24,395 nt of DNA, from positions 1 to 24,395 of the forward strand of contig PXES01000239.1 of NCBI GenBank assembly GCA_003564655.1, in the 5' to 3' direction. The position numbers and the translations under genes are program-made. Within the stretch, counting starts at the first letter, position 1. The number at the start of each line of letters is the position of its first letter. The stretch comes from Paracoccaceae bacterium (GTDB lineage: Bacteria > Pseudomonadota > Alphaproteobacteria > Rhodobacterales > Rhodobacteraceae). Under the pieces are notes generated by a model that worked only from the letters and a program-made list of their open reading frames with translations, was not told the origin of the DNA and did no database searches. Below, piece by piece: positions 1 through 7,493 of the stretch.

Positions 1-1839
1 GATCGCGGTGAACCCTGTCCAGAGCACATGCAGCGGCGGGCCGCCATAGATGATCTCGGGGTTGAACACCATGAAGAGCGGGATCAGATACAGCCCCTTG
101 GCGAATTTCCACGCCTGAACGGATGTCTCCATCGGCTTGGCGCCCGCAACGGCAGCCCCGGCAAAGCCCGCCAGCGCCACGGGCGGGGTGACATTGCTGT
201 CCTGCGAATACCAGAACACCACCAGATGCGCGATCAGAAGCGGGATGCCGAATTCCTGGTGCAGCGCCGGTCCCACAAGCACGATCAACACGATGTAGCT
301 GGCCGTCACCGGCAGGCCGAGGCCAAGCACCAGCGAGGCGATCAACACCAGCCCCAATGCGATGACGATATTGCCGCCCGACAGAGCGATCATCATCGAG
401 GAGAATTTCAGCCCCAGCCCGGTGAGCCCGACCACGCCGACGATGATCCCCGCCACTGCGCAGGCAATGGACACGGCGACCGCATTGCGCGCGCCAAGCT
501 CCAGGCTCTCGAAGATCATGCGCACCCCGCGCAGGACCGAGTCGCGCAGCCGCGCGCCGGTCAGTGGCCCATCCGCCACCAGCGCCCAGGCCCCGCGCAG
601 CCCCGCCACGCCGATCACGGCGATGATCGCCCAGAAGCCCACGCGCATGGGCGAGATGTTGTTCATCAACAGCCAGACCAGCAGGAACAGCGGCAGGATG
701 AACTGCCAGCCTGCCTTGAGGACATTGCGCACCAGCGGCAGCTCTGCCGCACTCATCCCGCGCATGCCCTGTTTCATCGCGACGATATGGACGAACAGAT
801 AGACCGTGCCCAGATACAGGATCGCCGGGAAGATCGAGACCTTGACGATGTCGATATAGGGCACCTGCGTGTATTCCGAGATCAGGAAGGCCCCCGCCCC
901 CATCAGCGGCGGGGTGATCTGGCCCCCGGTCGAGGCCGCGGCCTCGATTCCCCCCGCCTGTTTGGGCTTGTAGCCCAGCCGTTTCATCAGCGGGATGGTG
1001 AAAGAGCCGGTGGTGACCACATTGGCGATGGCCGAGCCCGAGATCGAGCCCATGCCCGCGCTGGCGATGACAGCGGCTTTGGCGGGACCGCCGGGCTTGC
1101 GACCCGTGGCGGCGAAGGCGAGGTCAATGAAGAATTTACCCGCGCCGGTCTTTTCCAGAAACGCGCCGAACAGCACGAACATGAAGACAAAGGTCGCCGC
1201 CACCCCCAGCGGCAGACCGAAGATGCCCTCCTCCCCCAGATAAAGCTGGCCCACCAGCCGGTCCACATTGGCGCCGCGGTGGCTCAGCACGCCGGGCATC
1301 CATTCGCCCAGGGCCGGCAACGCGCCCCGCGCGCCCGCCAGCGCATACAGGATGGCAATGCCGCCGATGATGGTCATACCCAGCCCCACGGCCCGGCGGC
1401 TGGCCTCGAGCACCGCGACCGTGCAGACGATGCCCATGATGATGTCGGTCTGGCTCCACCATCCGGCGCGCGCGATGATCTCGTCGAGGTTCCAGATGAT
1501 ATAGAAGCCGCTCAGAAAGCCCGCCGTGATGAAGGCCCCGTCGATCAGCCAGCCCGACACCCCGCGCGAGCGCGACTGGCCGAAGACCGGGTAGATCAGG
1601 AAGGCCAGCACCAGCACGAAGGCCAGATGCGCCGGGCGCTGGTAGAACAGCCCCAGCGGCTGGATCCCCGCCGTGTAAAGCTGAAACAGCGACAGGCTGA
1701 CCGCGACAGCGGTGATCAGCCACAGCACCGGGCGCGGCTGCTGTCGGTCGGCCGAGCGCAGATTGGACGGGATCGCGCTCTCGTCAAGCTGGGCGGGAGA
1801 GATAGTGCTGGTCGGGTTGGGTGCAGGATTTTGCGACAT
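1..1839 (-). CDS. TRAP transporter fused permease (DctQM-type, TAXI system), 3' end off window
   Basis: Inner-membrane permease of a tripartite ATP-independent periplasmic transporter. It would couple ion flow to uptake of a substrate delivered by the binding protein encoded upstream. I read 613 residues from the ATG at 1839; the frame is open to base 1, so the C-terminus is missing. The first 40 residues are polar. The next ~130 hold several hydrophobic segments, as in the small-subunit part of 4TM/12TM fusions. The large-subunit signature lies at about residues 247-330 (GRKPGGPAKAAVIASAGMGS, then GSAIANVVTTGSF and GGQITPPLMGAGAFL). A second inverted half follows (LGLGLPVTASYIV and YSQDSNVTPPVALAGFAGAA). 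The start is 9 bases after the DUF1850 stop, so the three genes form one operon. The family call is secure; the substrate is unknown. Some TAXI fused permeases carry organic acids, but nothing here shows that. Confidence 0.93.
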   Translation of the reverse strand, partial: MSQNPAPNPTSTISPAQLDESAIPSNLRSADRQQPRPVLWLITAVAVSLSLFQLYTAGIQPLGLFYQRPAHLAFVLVLAFLIYPVFGQSRSRGVSGWLIDGAFITAGFLSGFYIIWNLDEIIARAGWWSQTDIIMGIVCTVAVLEASRRAVGLGMTIIGGIAILYALAGARGALPALGEWMPGVLSHRGANVDRLVGQLYLGEEGIFGLPLGVAATFVFMFVLFGAFLEKTGAGKFFIDLAFAATGRKPGGPAKAAVIASAGMGSISGSAIANVVTTGSFTIPLMKRLGYKPKQAGGIEAAASTGGQITPPLMGAGAFLISEYTQVPYIDIVKVSIFPAILYLGTVYLFVHIVAMKQGMRGMSAAELPLVRNVLKAGWQFILPLFLLVWLLMNNISPMRVGFWAIIAVIGVAGLRGAWALVADGPLTGARLRDSVLRGVRMIFESLELGARNAVAVSIACAVAGIIVGVVGLTGLGLKFSSMMIALSGGNIVIALGLVLIASLVLGLGLPVTASYIVLIVLVGPALHQEFGIPLLIAHLVVFWYSQDSNVTPPVALAGFAGAAVAGAKPMETSVQAWKFAKGLYLIPLFMVFNPEIIYGGPPLHVLWTGFTAI

Positions 1840-1848
1840 GGCGAGGGG

Positions 1849-2310
1849 TCAATCCGCAATCAGGGTGAGTCGGGCGCGCGCACCGGGCGCAAGCTCGGAC
1901 AGCGGCAGCACGGTATCGCCCGTGCGCAAGGTATGGCCCACCGCGGGCGCGCCGATGCGCAGGGAAAGCACGTTGCCCGCAACAGGTTCGTCCATGCCGG
2001 TGATCCAGTAGCCGCCATCGGCAGCGGCCTCCAGCGCGCCGCGGCCCGGCACCTCGCCCAGCCCGGCGGCGAAATCATGCAGGTAGCTGCGGGTCAGCAG
2101 CAACTGCCCGGCGCGGTTCTCGAAACAATCGGCCACCTTGCCCCCGGTCACGGAATGCGCCCAGTGCAGGCAGATGTCCTGCCCTTCAGGCGCGGGCAAG
2201 CTGTGCTGCACGCTGCCGTCAATGGAAACCTCCAGGACAGGCCCGGCCCCGACGGGCAGGGCAAGTGCAAGGGCCGCGGCGAACCACGGCCCTGCGAGTG
2301 TCGCCCTCAC
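1849..2310 (-). CDS. DUF1850 domain protein of TRAP-TAXI operon
   Basis: A 153-residue protein with an N-terminal hydrophobic stretch (residues 5-22, then GAGPVLEV) that looks like a signal peptide, so it is probably periplasmic. The pattern LHWAHSVTGGKVADCFE (about residues 47-63) is typical of DUF1850 proteins, which commonly lie beside TAXI-type TRAP genes. The start codon is GTG. Its first bases overlap the stop of the binding-protein gene (GTGA at 2307-2310), so translation is probably coupled. The permease gene starts 9 bases after its stop. The biochemical role is not known. Position suggests an accessory part of the transporter, which is an inference from context only. Confidence 0.82.
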   Translation of the reverse strand: MRATLAGPWFAAALALALPVGAGPVLEVSIDGSVQHSLPAPEGQDICLHWAHSVTGGKVADCFENRAGQLLLTRSYLHDFAAGLGEVPGRGALEAAADGGYWITGMDEPVAGNVLSLRIGAPAVGHTLRTGDTVLPLSELAPGARARLTLIAD

Positions 2311-3266
2311 GGCTGCTGATGATCCTGCACGGTCAGGCCGAGTTCTTCCAGGTAGCGCAGCGCGCCCGGGTGGAAGGGGATCGGGGTCGAGTCGACCGAG
2401 AATTCCGGCGTCGTGTCATTCGCCGCCGGGTGGATGGCGATCAGCTCATCCACATTCTCGTACATCGCGCGCACGATATTGTAGACCAGTTCTTCGTCCA
2501 TATCCTCATGCGCGATCAGCACATTCGGGGTCGAGATGGTCTGCACCGGATCGTCCATCCCGTCATACATGCCCGCCCGCAGCGTGTAGGGCGCGAAGGT
2601 CGGCTCGACCTCGATGGCATTGGCGATTTCCTCATCGCTCAACGCAATGATGGCGATGTCGCGCGTGGTGTCCAGGTTCATGATCGAACTGGTGGGCGGC
2701 CCCACACTCCAGAATCCGGCGGCAATGTCGCCGTCGCGCAGCGCATCGGCGGTCTCGTTGAAGTTCAGCCGCTGCTCGTCGAAGTCATCATAGGTGATGC
2801 CATTGGCTTCCAGCAGCGTCTGGGCGCTGACCTCGGTGCCCGAACCTGGCGCACCGACCGAGACGCGCTGTCCGCGCAGGTCGTCAAGGCTCGTGATACC
2901 GCTGTCGGCCAGCGTCACGATCTGCACCGCATTGGGGGAGATCGAGGCCAGCGCGCGCAGTTCGGACACCTGCCGCCCGTCAAACGCACCTTCGCCGTGA
3001 AAGGCCTGAAAGACCGTGTCGGCCAGCGCCAGCGCAAGGTCGCTGTCGCCGCGCGCGATCAGCGCGACATTCTCGACCGAGGCGCCCGTGACTTCGGCGC
3101 TGCCGCTGGCCCCGTCGACATGGCGTCCGATCACCTCGCCAAGGCCGCCACCATAGGGGAAATACACCCCCCCGGTGCCGCCAGTGGCGATCGAGAGCTC
3201 TTGTGCGGAAACCGGCACCGCCGTGAGCGCCGCGGCAAGGCCGAGCGCAGCAAATCTGTAGGTCAT
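2307..3266 (-). CDS. TAXI family TRAP transporter solute-binding protein
   Basis: Periplasmic substrate-binding subunit, 319 residues. A signal peptide covers residues 1-21, with cleavage likely after PVSA. The mature N-terminus ELSIATGGTGGVYFPYGGGL is the classic start of the TAXI (TRAP-associated extracytoplasmic immunogenic) family. Further family features are the conserved ALADTVFQAFHGEGAF stretch and a long alpha/beta body. The length is normal. The ATG at 3266 follows a GGGAGG ribosome site a few bases upstream. It is first gene of the operon with the DUF1850 protein and fused permease, and a candidate promoter lies at 3324-3352. The ligand cannot be read from sequence; characterised TAXI proteins bind small acidic compounds such as glutamate. 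Confidence 0.93.
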   Translation of the reverse strand: MTYRFAALGLAAALTAVPVSAQELSIATGGTGGVYFPYGGGLGEVIGRHVDGASGSAEVTGASVENVALIARGDSDLALALADTVFQAFHGEGAFDGRQVSELRALASISPNAVQIVTLADSGITSLDDLRGQRVSVGAPGSGTEVSAQTLLEANGITYDDFDEQRLNFNETADALRDGDIAAGFWSVGPPTSSIMNLDTTRDIAIIALSDEEIANAIEVEPTFAPYTLRAGMYDGMDDPVQTISTPNVLIAHEDMDEELVYNIVRAMYENVDELIAIHPAANDTTPEFSVDSTPIPFHPGALRYLEELGLTVQDHQQP

Positions 3267-3301
3267 GGATATCCTCCCAGAGATTTTGTTCTTGTGTCAT
3301 G

Positions 3302-3317
3302 CGACCTGTGCAGGTCG
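3302..3317. promoter_or_regulatory. Palindromic operator candidate in TRAP operon leader
   Basis: CGACCTG-TG-CAGGTCG is a perfect 7-bp inverted repeat. It begins about 6 bases downstream of the candidate -10 box of the TRAP-TAXI operon, so a bound repressor would sit on the transcription start. No regulator gene is adjacent. The repeat is seen directly; its function is inferred. Confidence 0.4.
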
Positions 3318-3323
3318 GTCGGG

Positions 3324-3352
3324 ACGATAGCCACGCACCCCCCGTCACGCAA
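3324..3352 (-). promoter_or_regulatory. Sigma-70-like promoter candidate for the TRAP-TAXI operon
   Basis: Reading the minus strand, TTGCGT (3352-3347) and TATCGT (3329-3324) are separated by exactly 17 bases, with the operon start about 55 bases further down. This is a good match to an alphaproteobacterial housekeeping promoter. Start-site mapping has not been seen. Confidence 0.45.
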
Positions 3353-3380
3353 CCCTTTCCGCGTCGCGTACGCGGCCGCC

Positions 3381-3977
3381 TCAGCCGCCCCGCAGCACCG
3401 GGACGAGCGAGGCCACCAAGAGCGCCGCCATCGTCCAGTTGAACAGGCGCAGAGCCCGCGGGCGGGTCAGGAAGCGCCGCAGCCCCACCCCCAGCGCCGC
3501 CCATATCGCGACCGAGGGGAAGTTGACCGCCGCGAACACCCCCGCCACCCAGGCGACGGCGGCCCATTCCTGGCCCGGCGCATAGAGCGTCACGGCGCCC
3601 AGCGACATGACCCAGGCCTTGGGATTCACCCATTGAAACGCCGCCGCTTGCAGAAAGGTCAGCGGGCGACCCTGCGCCGGGCGACCCTCGGGCGGGGCGG
3701 CATTGGCAATCTTCCAGGCGAGAAACAGCATGTAGCCGACCGAAACCACGGTCAGTGCCAGCCGCGCGGGCGGGTATGTCACAAAGACCCCCACCAGCCC
3801 CAGACCGACGACAAACACCATGAATGCATGGCCCAGCGCGATCCCGCCCATATGCGGCAAGGTGCGCCGGAACCCGAAATTCACCCCCGAGGCCAGCAGC
3901 ATCACATTGTTCGGCCCCGGCGTGGCCGAGGTGACAAAGGCATAGGCAACAAGCGCAAGCAGCAGATCGGGTGACAT
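3381..3977 (-). CDS. LysE/RhtB family exporter
   Basis: Inner-membrane exporter of the LysE/RhtB superfamily, which pumps out amino acids or related small molecules. From the ATG at 3977 it is 198 residues, normal for the family. The N-terminus LLLALVAYAFVTSATPGPNN carries the family hallmark TPGPNN, followed by MLLASGVNFGFRRTLPHMGGIALGH. FQWVNPKAWVMSLGAV in the middle is the second conserved block. About six hydrophobic segments are visible. The frame stays open to 4220, but that extension would run into the divergent Lrp gene and is charged and non-family, so I used the inner start. It is divergent from an Lrp/AsnC regulator with only 91 bases between, a classic regulator-exporter pair. The substrate is not known. 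Confidence 0.9.
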   Translation of the reverse strand: MSPDLLLALVAYAFVTSATPGPNNVMLLASGVNFGFRRTLPHMGGIALGHAFMVFVVGLGLVGVFVTYPPARLALTVVSVGYMLFLAWKIANAAPPEGRPAQGRPLTFLQAAAFQWVNPKAWVMSLGAVTLYAPGQEWAAVAWVAGVFAAVNFPSVAIWAALGVGLRRFLTRPRALRLFNWTMAALLVASLVPVLRGG

Positions 3978-4008
3978 CGGGGCCTCTGGCAAGTGATGGC
4001 GAAGATTA

Positions 4009-4117
4009 CTCCGCCAATTCTGGCAATGGGTTGCAAATACTGTGCTTAACCGCATAATTTCGCAATTGATGAGCGATCTTGACACGATATCCGACCGCAT
4101 ATTGCAAATTCTGCAAT
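4009..4117. promoter_or_regulatory. AT-rich Lrp-type operator region across lysE/lrp divergent promoters
   Basis: The spacer is markedly AT-rich for this genome. It contains GCAA-TGGG-TTGC (about 4024-4035) and CGCAATT close to the regulator start. Inside the regulator gene, ATTGCA-AATTC-TGCAAT (4101-4117) is an inverted repeat with perfect 6-bp arms. Repeated TTGC/GCAA half-sites over about 100 bases fit the multi-site wrapping typical of Lrp/AsnC proteins. Binding is inferred. Confidence 0.4.
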
Positions 4118-4521
4118 CCGATGGCCGCATCACCAATCTGGACCTTGCCGCGCGGGTGGGGCTGTCGCCCTCGGCCTGCCTGCGCCGGGTGCAGGATCTG
4201 GAACGCCGGGGCGTGATCACCGGCTACCGCGCCGTGGTAGACCCGGCGCAGACCGGCATCGGCTTTGTCGCCTATGTCACTGTCGGCCTGTCGCGCCACA
4301 CCAAGCAGGCGCAGGAAGCATTCGAGCGACTGATGCGTGCCGCCCCGCAAGTGCGCGAGTGTCACAACATCACTGGCACGGTCGAATACCTGCTGCGGGT
4401 CGAGGCGCGCGATCTGGCCGCCTACAAGCAGTTCCACACCGATTACATGGGCGCCTTCCCGCATCTCGAACGGCTGACGACCATGGTGGTGATGGGCTCG
4501 CCCAAGGATCTGCGCGGCTGA
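4069..4521 (+). CDS. Lrp/AsnC family transcriptional regulator
   Basis: DNA-binding regulator of amino-acid-responsive genes, 150 residues from the ATG at 4069. A GTG at 4042 would add 9 residues, but family alignment favours MSDLDTISDRILQILQSDGR as the N-terminus. The helix-turn-helix follows (LDLAARVGLSPSACLRRVQDLERRG, about residues 24-48). The C-terminal RAM (AsnC ligand-binding) domain has the conserved pattern VRECHNITGTVEYLLRVEA. It is divergent from the LysE-type exporter and most likely regulates it and itself. ATTGCA-type inverted repeats lie both in the shared spacer and inside the start of this gene. It could be a global Lrp paralogue, but the pairing argues for a local role. Confidence 0.92.
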   Translation: MSDLDTISDRILQILQSDGRITNLDLAARVGLSPSACLRRVQDLERRGVITGYRAVVDPAQTGIGFVAYVTVGLSRHTKQAQEAFERLMRAAPQVRECHNITGTVEYLLRVEARDLAAYKQFHTDYMGAFPHLERLTTMVVMGSPKDLRG

Positions 4522-4557
4522 GCGATTCGCGCGTGCATTGCAGGGCGTTTGGCGTTA

Positions 4558-4572
4558 TGCTGCAGCGCAGCA
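4558..4572. promoter_or_regulatory. CTGC-N3-GCAG palindrome (PhaR-like site) upstream of parA
   Basis: TGCTGC-AGC-GCAGCA is a perfect 6-bp inverted repeat ending 14 bases before the parA start codon and overlapping its leader. It contains CTGC-N3-GCAG, the consensus reported for the polyhydroxyalkanoate regulator PhaR in Paracoccus and Rhodobacter. The match is seen; regulation by PhaR is a hypothesis. Confidence 0.35.
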
Positions 4573-4586
4573 AAAGGGGAATAGGC

Positions 4587-5228
4587 ATGGCGAAAGGCAA
4601 GGTCATCACAGTCGCGCAGCAAAAGGGCGGGTCGGGCAAGACCACGCTCGCGGTCAATCTGGGCGTGATGCTGGCGCGCGCCGGGCATAGCGTCGCGTTC
4701 CTCGACACTGACCCGCAGGGCTCGCTCGGGCGCTGGTTCATGACCCGCCACGCCGAGGGCCGAGCCGACGGGATGGAGTTCTCGACCGCCTCGGCCTGGG
4801 GCGTGGGGTATGAGGTCGGCAAGCTGCGCGACATGGCGGAATTCGTGCTGATTGACACGCCGCCAAAGGCGGATTCCGACCTGCGCCCTGCCCTGCGTGC
4901 CGCCGATCTGGTCGTGGTGCCGGTCGCGTCCAGCCATGTCGACCTTTGGGCCACCGATGGCGTGCTGGACCTGGCGCGGCGCGAAAGCTGCCCGGTGCTG
5001 GTGGTGCTCAACCGTGCGCGCGCCGGCACGCGGCTGGGCACCGAGATCGAGGCCCTGACGCGCGAACTGGACGCCCATGTCGCGCAAACGCAGATCGCCA
5101 ACCGCGTCGCCTATGCCGAAACGCTGGGCCAGGGCCGCGCCGGGATCGAGGGCGCGCGCAGCCCCGCCATCCGCGCCGAATCCGAGGCGCTGCTGGCCGA
5201 ACTGCGGACCCATCTGACCGAGGCGTGA
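4587..5228 (+). CDS. Orphan ParA family ATPase
   Basis: A 213-residue ParA/MinD-type ATPase, expected to form ATP-dependent dimers on DNA or membrane and position a cargo. The deviant Walker A KGGSGKTT is at residues 13-20. The A' / Walker B blocks follow as SVAFLDTDPQGSLGRW (about 35-50) and EFVLIDTPPKAD (85-96). The protein is short and lacks the N-terminal helix-turn-helix of chromosomal ParA, and no parB follows, so it is an orphan rather than the chromosome partition gene. I chose the ATG at 4587 because the KVITVAQQKGG beta strand must start the domain and AGGGGA lies about 7 bases upstream; a longer frame from 4359 is noise. A gap of 61 bases separates it from aroA. The cargo is unknown. 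Confidence 0.9.
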   Translation: MAKGKVITVAQQKGGSGKTTLAVNLGVMLARAGHSVAFLDTDPQGSLGRWFMTRHAEGRADGMEFSTASAWGVGYEVGKLRDMAEFVLIDTPPKADSDLRPALRAADLVVVPVASSHVDLWATDGVLDLARRESCPVLVVLNRARAGTRLGTEIEALTRELDAHVAQTQIANRVAYAETLGQGRAGIEGARSPAIRAESEALLAELRTHLTEA

Positions 5229-5289
5229 TCGGGCATGGACCCCGCCCGGGGGCTGCGCTAACAGGGCGCAAACCCTGCAAGGATCGACC

Positions 5290-6633
5290 ATGTCCGCCCA
5301 CGGCCCCGCCACCCCGATGACCGCCCACCCTTCCGGCCCGCTGCGCGGCACGGCCAGCGTGCCCGGCGACAAGTCCATCTCGCACCGCGCGCTGATCCTG
5401 GGAGCGCTGTCAGTGGGCGAGACCCGCATCACCGGCCTGCTCGAGGGTCAGGACGTGCTCGACACAGCGCGCGCGATGCGCGCGTTCGGCGCCGAGGTGA
5501 TCCGCCACGCCCCCGGCGACTGGTCGGTGCATGGCGTGGGCGTGGGCGGCTTCGCCGAGCCCGACGGTGTGATCGACTGCGGCAATTCCGGCACGTCGGT
5601 CCGGCTGATCATGGGGGCGATGGCGACGACCGGCATCACCGCAACCTTCACAGGCGATGCGAGCCTGAACAAGCGCCCGATGGGCCGGGGGACCGATCCG
5701 CTGGCCGAGTTCGGCGCACAGGCCGTTGGCCGGTCGGGCGGGCGGCTGCCGCTGACGCTGATCGGCGCCGCGCACCCGGTGCCGGTGCGCTACGCCCTGC
5801 CCGTCCCCTCGGCACAGGTGAAATCCGCCGTGCTGCTGGCCGGGCTGAACGCGCCGGGCGCGACTGTGGTGATCGAGCCCGAGCCCACGCGCGACCATAC
5901 CGAGCGGATGCTGCGCGGCTTCGGGGCCGAGGTGACTGTGGAAACCACACCCGAGGGCCGTGTCATCACCCTGACCGGCCAGCCCGAGCTGACCCCCTGC
6001 CCCATCGCCGTCCCGCGCGACCCCAGCTCTGCCGCCTTCCCGGTCTGCGCCGCATTGATGGTGCAGAATTCCGATATTCTGGTGCCCGGCGTGAGCCAGA
6101 ATCCCACCCGAAATGGCATTTTTCTGACATTGCAGGAGATGGGCGCCGATCTGGTGATGGAAAACCCCCGTGATGAGGGCGGCGAGCCCGTCGCCGATCT
6201 GCGGGTGCGCCACTCGGCCCTGCACGGGATCATCGTGCCGCCCGAGCGCGCTGCGGCGATGATCGACGAATATCCCGTCCTTGCCGCGCTGGCTGCGCTG
6301 GCCGAGGGGCCGACCGTAATGCGCGGCATCAAGGAATTGCGCGTGAAGGAATCCGACCGGATCGACGCGATGGCGCGCGGGCTGGAGGCCTGCGGCGTTC
6401 GGGTGGACGAGACCGAGGACAGCCTGACCGTGCATGGCACAGGCGCTGTCGCGGGCGGCGCGACGGTGGCAAGCCGCCTCGACCATCGGATCGCGATGAG
6501 CTTTCTGTGTCTGGGGCTGGCCGCGCAAGCGCCGATCCGGGTCGATGACGCAAGCCCGATCGCGACGTCCTTCCCGGTGTTCGAGGATCTGATGCGGGGC
6601 TTGGGCGCACAGATCACCCGCGAGGACGGCTGA
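5290..6633 (+). CDS. aroA: 3-phosphoshikimate 1-carboxyvinyltransferase (EPSP synthase)
   Basis: Sixth step of the shikimate pathway: transfers enolpyruvyl from PEP to shikimate-3-phosphate. 447 residues, the full family length. Substrate-binding VPGDKSISHRA is near residues 24-34, CGNSGTSVRL at 97-106, LNKRPMGR at 126-133, and KELRVKESDRI near 345. The RPMGR form and overall length resemble class II enzymes, but the residue equivalent to Ala100 of the glyphosate-tolerant CP4 enzyme is Gly101 here. AAGGA lies about 7 bases before the ATG at 5290; a second ATG at 5317 is possible. It follows the ParA gene and converges on trmD, with a large palindrome between. The usual downstream partners cmk and rpsA are absent. 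Confidence 0.97.
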   Translation: MSAHGPATPMTAHPSGPLRGTASVPGDKSISHRALILGALSVGETRITGLLEGQDVLDTARAMRAFGAEVIRHAPGDWSVHGVGVGGFAEPDGVIDCGNSGTSVRLIMGAMATTGITATFTGDASLNKRPMGRGTDPLAEFGAQAVGRSGGRLPLTLIGAAHPVPVRYALPVPSAQVKSAVLLAGLNAPGATVVIEPEPTRDHTERMLRGFGAEVTVETTPEGRVITLTGQPELTPCPIAVPRDPSSAAFPVCAALMVQNSDILVPGVSQNPTRNGIFLTLQEMGADLVMENPRDEGGEPVADLRVRHSALHGIIVPPERAAAMIDEYPVLAALAALAEGPTVMRGIKELRVKESDRIDAMARGLEACGVRVDETEDSLTVHGTGAVAGGATVASRLDHRIAMSFLCLGLAAQAPIRVDDASPIATSFPVFEDLMRGLGAQITREDG

Positions 6634-6647
6634 GGACGCAGCGGCGA

Positions 6648-6684
6648 AGCGCCCGCAAGCGGACGCGCCCTGCTTGCGGGCGCT
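6648..6684. terminator. Perfect 13-bp hairpin between convergent aroA and trmD
   Basis: AGCGCCCGCAAGC (6648-6660) pairs perfectly with GCTTGCGGGCGCT (6672-6684) around an 11-base loop. It lies between two converging stop codons (6633 and 6702), so it can act on both transcripts. There is no clear U-run on either side. The 15 bases from 6648 (AGCGCCCGCAAGCGG) are identical to the left arm of the G-rich-loop hairpin at 14354, so this is probably a shortened member of the same repeat family. Confidence 0.6.
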
Positions 6685-6701
6685 GGCCGGGCGCGCCGAG
6701 C

Positions 6702-7493
6702 TTACTCGGGCGCGTCCGCGTCTTGCCAGGCAGCCCACAGATCGGGGCGGCGCCTGCGCGTCAGCATCTCGGCCTGCGCCTGCCGCCAGCGCGCGATCTC
6801 GGCATGGTTGCCGGACATCAGCACAGAGGGAATGGAGTGGCCTTCCCATTCGGCAGGGCGGGTGTAGTGCGGGTGCTCGAGAAGGCCTTGCGAAAAGCTC
6901 TCCTCGGCGAGCGAGTCCGCATTGCCGATGACATCCGGCAGCAGCCGCACCGTGGCGTCGATCATCGCCTGCGCGGCAATCTCGCCCCCGGTCAGGACGA
7001 AATCGCCCAAGCTGACCTCGGCGATGCCGAAATGGTCGATCACGCGCTGGTCGACCCCCTCGAACCGCCCGCAGATCATCACCACCCCCGGCCCGGTGGC
7101 CCAGTCGCGCGCCAGACTTTGCGCGAAGGGCCGCCCGCGCGGCGAGAGACACACCAGCGGCCAGTCCGCCGCCCCGCGCTGCGCCCCCGTGATCGCGCGA
7201 CCCAGCACGTCGGCACGCAGCACCATGCCCGCACCGCCCCCCGCGGGCGTGTCATCGACATTGCGATGCTTGCCGATCCCAAAGGGGCGCAGGTCGATGG
7301 CCTCCAGCCCCCACAGCCCTTCGGCCAGCGCACGGCCCGTCAGCGAGTGGCCCAGCACCCCTGGAAACGCCTCGGGGAAGAGGGTGATGACACGCGCCTG
7401 CCACGCCCGCGCCTGCGGCTTGGGTGCCGCGATGTCGCGCGGGGCGAGCGAGGGCGCGATGGACAGCCGCCCCGCGGCGCGCCGCGCGCTCAT
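6702..7493 (-). CDS. trmD: tRNA (guanine-37-N1)-methyltransferase
   Basis: SAM-dependent SPOUT methyltransferase that makes m1G37 next to the anticodon and prevents +1 frameshifting. 263 residues. ARVITLFPEAFPGVLG opens the catalytic domain at about residue 33. GGGAGMVL lies at 85-92. The trefoil-knot SAM site is CGRFEGVDQRV (141-151) and SLGDFVLTGGE (161-171). The catalytic aspartate is expected at D179 in AMIDATVRLLP. The ~31-residue N-terminal extension before the usual start is supported by an ATGA overlap with rimM (7490-7493). Last gene of the ffh/rpsP/rimM block; rplS, often next, is absent. Confidence 0.97.
   Translation of the reverse strand: MSARRAAGRLSIAPSLAPRDIAAPKPQARAWQARVITLFPEAFPGVLGHSLTGRALAEGLWGLEAIDLRPFGIGKHRNVDDTPAGGGAGMVLRADVLGRAITGAQRGAADWPLVCLSPRGRPFAQSLARDWATGPGVVMICGRFEGVDQRVIDHFGIAEVSLGDFVLTGGEIAAQAMIDATVRLLPDVIGNADSLAEESFSQGLLEHPHYTRPAEWEGHSIPSVLMSGNHAEIARWRQAQAEMLTRRRRPDLWAAWQDADAPE

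Noticed and set aside
28..2319. 763-residue open frame on the plus strand across the TRAP genes
   Set aside because: The translation is dominated by His, Arg, Asp, Gln and Gly with no recognisable domain. It is antisense to well-conserved TRAP genes and is a by-product of high third-position GC.
2265..3974. 569-residue plus-strand frame across the TAXI and LysE genes
   Set aside because: Same shadow composition, and it crosses two real minus-strand genes and their spacer.
4587..5228. Chromosomal or plasmid partition ParA
   Set aside because: No parB and no parS-like sites are near, the N-terminal DNA-binding domain is missing, and the next gene is aroA.
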